From the NCBI GenBank assembly GCA_003696125.1, contig RFHZ01000772.1, positions 1-6,575 on the forward strand: DNA of 6,575 nucleotides, read 5' to 3'. This DNA is from Nitrospinota bacterium. GTDB lineage: Bacteria; Tectomicrobia; Entotheonellia; J063. The notes under the pieces were generated by a model. The model did no database searches. It saw nothing but the letters and a program-made list of their open reading frames with translations, and had not been told where the DNA came from. Below, in pieces: positions 5,044 through 6,575 of the stretch; the stretch's first letter is position 1, and every line of letters starts with the position of its first letter. The translations under genes were made by a program, and so were the position numbers.

Positions 5044-6288
5044 TTATTTATAACAACTGAGAACCGCAGTGGAAGTGTTCTGGAGCCTGTTGATCCTGGC
5101 CCGAATCAGGCGTACGGGTAAGCCCTGGGAGGACCCACCACCTAAAGTATATCTCGCTCCTGCTCTTCGAAACCAGCTAAACGCACTCATGATATCCATG
5201 TTGAGCTGGCGCAGTCCATAGAGGATGTTTCGATCGCTGTCACCCCTCTTTGCTACTATCTCCTTGATATATCGGCGTGCATCTCCAGACCAGAGGCTCC
5301 CCTTTCCTCGCCAGTACTGCATGAAAATCGGCTCGGTCAGATACCGGGCGAGCTTTATGACGTAGAGGTGACGCTGGAGGGTGCTGCCCGTGTACATTTT
5401 GCTTTTCCAGCCCGGATCAAATCTGTTCAGTTTATCCCTCTCCCTGGTGGGGAGCGTATCCTTGACGATCATCCGGATTCGAGAATTGATCAAATCCTGA
5501 TTGTAATACATAAGGTACTTTATTCCGGCTTCGGAGATGTACCAGGCGTTTCCGGTGGGATTTCCGATCTTCTTGAGCACGCACAGCATGCGGCTTTGAG
5601 GTCCCAGATCGGGTATGCGGATTCCACTTTGCAACGCCTTTTTGGCTCGTCTGATAGCTTCCCCAAGCGACGGTGGTGGAAGTGATGATGATGGAGGTGA
5701 AGGAGGAGAGGGGGAGGGTGGCGATGCTCGGGATTCTTCCCTGCGAGGTCTCTGCCTGGCGGAACGACGGGAAGGCGTTTGGGGCTGGGACTTGATTAAA
5801 TACGTTCGCCACCATTCATGCATGTGGAAGGGGGAAATTCCCTCTACAATCCCAGCCAGTGGGTCGTTCTTCTTCCACGGAACCCCCGGGAGCTTGGGCA
5901 AACCGGTGTTATCCAGGGGTGCGGCCTTGATGCGCTGATCCATCGTCTCAAACATCTTTATGAGGGTCTCCGCAATAGCAGATTTTTCCTGTGGCCCCTT
6001 GCTGCTGCTCTCCTGTCGCAGTTCGATGTCCAGGCGTTTTGCCTTTTCGATTATCTCCACATTAGACATGTAAGGGATCAGGCTCTGGAAGGCTCTTTCA
6101 ATCAAGGCAAGCATTTCGTCGATTTCACGACTCTCTTGAGGCCCCTCAATGATTGGGCGGATAGTGACCCGGGTTACGCCGGTAGTGAGAGCAGGAGCTT
6201 TCCCTGCTGGCCTGCCTAAGGGCACTCGCTGGCCGTAGTACCCCGTTCGATTTCTGCCTTTTGTGTGTGCGCTTAATCCTCCGGCCAT
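5044..6288 (-). CDS. Unrecognised 414-residue two-part protein with a Ser/Pro-rich linker
   Basis: A single open frame of 414 codons starts at 6288 behind GAGAGGGGAG and converges on the NfeD-like gene, leaving a 50-bp gap. I do not recognise it. Residues 1-40 are basic and glycine-rich. Residues 52-122 are mostly helical (EIDEMLALIERAFQSLI, then IIEKAKRLDIEL). Residues 150-166 contain ISPFHMHEWWRTYLIK. Residues 168-207 are a low-complexity linker: first Arg-rich, then PPSPSPPSPPSSS. The C-terminal part (208-414) is basic and helical, with GNAWYISEAGIKYLMYY (246-262), which resembles the wing and last helix of a winged-helix domain (Y-x-I-T-x-x-G-x-x-Y-L). No signal peptide or membrane segment is seen. 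A DNA- or nucleic-acid-binding role is a guess from basic charge and this motif. Open frames on the opposite strand are shorter and broken. Confidence 0.75.
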   Translation of the reverse strand: MAGGLSAHTKGRNRTGYYGQRVPLGRPAGKAPALTTGVTRVTIRPIIEGPQESREIDEMLALIERAFQSLIPYMSNVEIIEKAKRLDIELRQESSSKGPQEKSAIAETLIKMFETMDQRIKAAPLDNTGLPKLPGVPWKKNDPLAGIVEGISPFHMHEWWRTYLIKSQPQTPSRRSARQRPRREESRASPPSPSPPSPPSSSLPPPSLGEAIRRAKKALQSGIRIPDLGPQSRMLCVLKKIGNPTGNAWYISEAGIKYLMYYNQDLINSRIRMIVKDTLPTRERDKLNRFDPGWKSKMYTGSTLQRHLYVIKLARYLTEPIFMQYWRGKGSLWSGDARRYIKEIVAKRGDSDRNILYGLRQLNMDIMSAFSWFRRAGARYTLGGGSSQGLPVRLIRARINRLQNTSTAVLSCYK

Positions 6289-6316
6289 CTTCTCCCCTCT
6301 CCAATACGATATGAAT

Positions 6317-6409
6317 TTAAAATGTCCTGTTATACTCCCCTGAACACTTATCCTCTGCCAGAAATTGCTTCGTCGCTTTCATTCCCCGTAATGTTCTCAG
6401 GGTGTCCAT
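6317..6409 (-). CDS. Possible 30-residue small protein (weak)
   Basis: An ATG at 6409 opens a 30-codon frame, MDTLRTLRGMKATKQFLAED followed by KCSGEYNRTF, ending 28 bp before the start of the 414-residue gene. The composition looks protein-like, but there is no ribosome site before the ATG. It could be a remnant of a lost gene or chance. Confidence 0.15.
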   Translation of the reverse strand: MDTLRTLRGMKATKQFLAEDKCSGEYNRTF

Positions 6410-6417
6410 GGAAGGAG

Positions 6418-6429
6418 CGGTTGCAACCG
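6418..6429. promoter_or_regulatory. Perfect 12-bp palindrome, candidate operator
   Basis: CGGTTGCAACCG is fully symmetric and lies between the RND tail and the 414-residue gene, 26 bp after the RND stop codon. Its centre leaves no natural loop, so a protein-binding site is more likely than an RNA hairpin. No terminator is seen here. Confidence 0.3.
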
Positions 6430-6455
6430 TCGCTTACCAGAGAGCCTTTTGGGAA

Positions 6456-6575
6456 TCATCTCCCTCCATTGTTCCCGTTGCGTTTTTCCCACTGCTTGCG
6501 GAGGAAGAGGGGAAGGGTGGCACGGAGATCGAGCCAGAGGGAGAAGAGGATCGGGACCAGGACCAGGGTAAAGAG
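6456..6575 (-). CDS. RND-type efflux permease, C-terminal end (N-terminus lies outside the window)
   Basis: Reading leftward from the right edge, 39 codons are open before TGA at 6456-6458. They encode LFTLVLVPILFSLWLDLRAT followed by a basic tail (RKQWEKRNGNNGGR). The pattern TLxxLxxVPxLYxL plus a short polar tail is that of the last membrane helix of RND permeases (AcrB/CusA superfamily). Only this helix is visible, so the subfamily and substrate cannot be assigned. A heavy-metal type would suit the metal-binding genes in cluster B. It is on the same strand as the 414-residue gene, 167 bp upstream of it. Confidence 0.7.
   Translation of the reverse strand, partial: LFTLVLVPILFSLWLDLRATLPLFLRKQWEKRNGNNGGR

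Noticed and set aside
5009-5045. Weak hairpin in the convergent gap as a shared terminator
   Set aside because: Only a 5-bp stem (AGGGG/TCCCT) can be formed and the following sequence is not a clean T-run.
5368-6219. Three plus-strand open frames opposite the 414-residue gene
   Set aside because: They overlap one another, lack good ribosome sites and are shorter than the single intact minus-strand frame.

Overview
This 6.6-kb window looks like chromosomal DNA of a bacterium of moderate GC content. It carries strong AGGAGG-type ribosome binding sites, a -24/-12 sigma-54 promoter and tightly spaced gene clusters. The gene content (a long TauE/SafE permease, a DUF302 protein, a small YHS protein, a Met-rich exported protein, an NfeD-type protein and the tail of an RND pump) would suit a Gram-negative anaerobe or chemolithotroph, for example Nitrospirota, Desulfobacterota or NC10. 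That placement is an inference from gene content only. No rRNA, tRNA, CRISPR array or insertion sequence was seen.

Left end (1-630): the N-terminal part of a coiled-coil protein runs leftward out of the window. It contains two perfect 63-bp tandem copies that each encode three heptads. A good sigma-70 promoter reads into it, and a divergent promoter plus a 17-bp palindrome face the rightward genes.

Cluster A (631-3031, + strand) has three membrane proteins in a row: a small membrane protein with a HELGH zincin-like motif, a 405-residue TauE/SafE-family permease, and a 174-residue protein with about three membrane segments. They look like one operon.

Cluster B (3032-4588, + strand) begins with a 268-bp intergenic region. 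This region holds an excellent sigma-54 promoter (GG-N10-GC) and, about 150 bp upstream of it, an imperfect 19-bp palindrome that could be an activator site. Next come an exported protein whose core is about half methionine, a 57-residue YHS protein ending in five histidines, a perfect 14-bp hairpin, a DUF302 protein and an intrinsic terminator. Met-rich, Cys/YHS and His-tail chemistry together suggest handling of a soft metal such as copper or silver. The RND pump tail at the right edge is compatible with this but unproven.

Right part (4589-6575): a short NfeD-like membrane protein with an OB-fold domain is on the + strand. Converging on it is an unrecognised 414-residue protein on the - strand with a Ser/Pro-rich linker and a possible winged-helix segment. 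Upstream of that gene lie a small intergenic region with a perfect 12-bp palindrome and the C-terminal 39 codons of a probable RND efflux permease.
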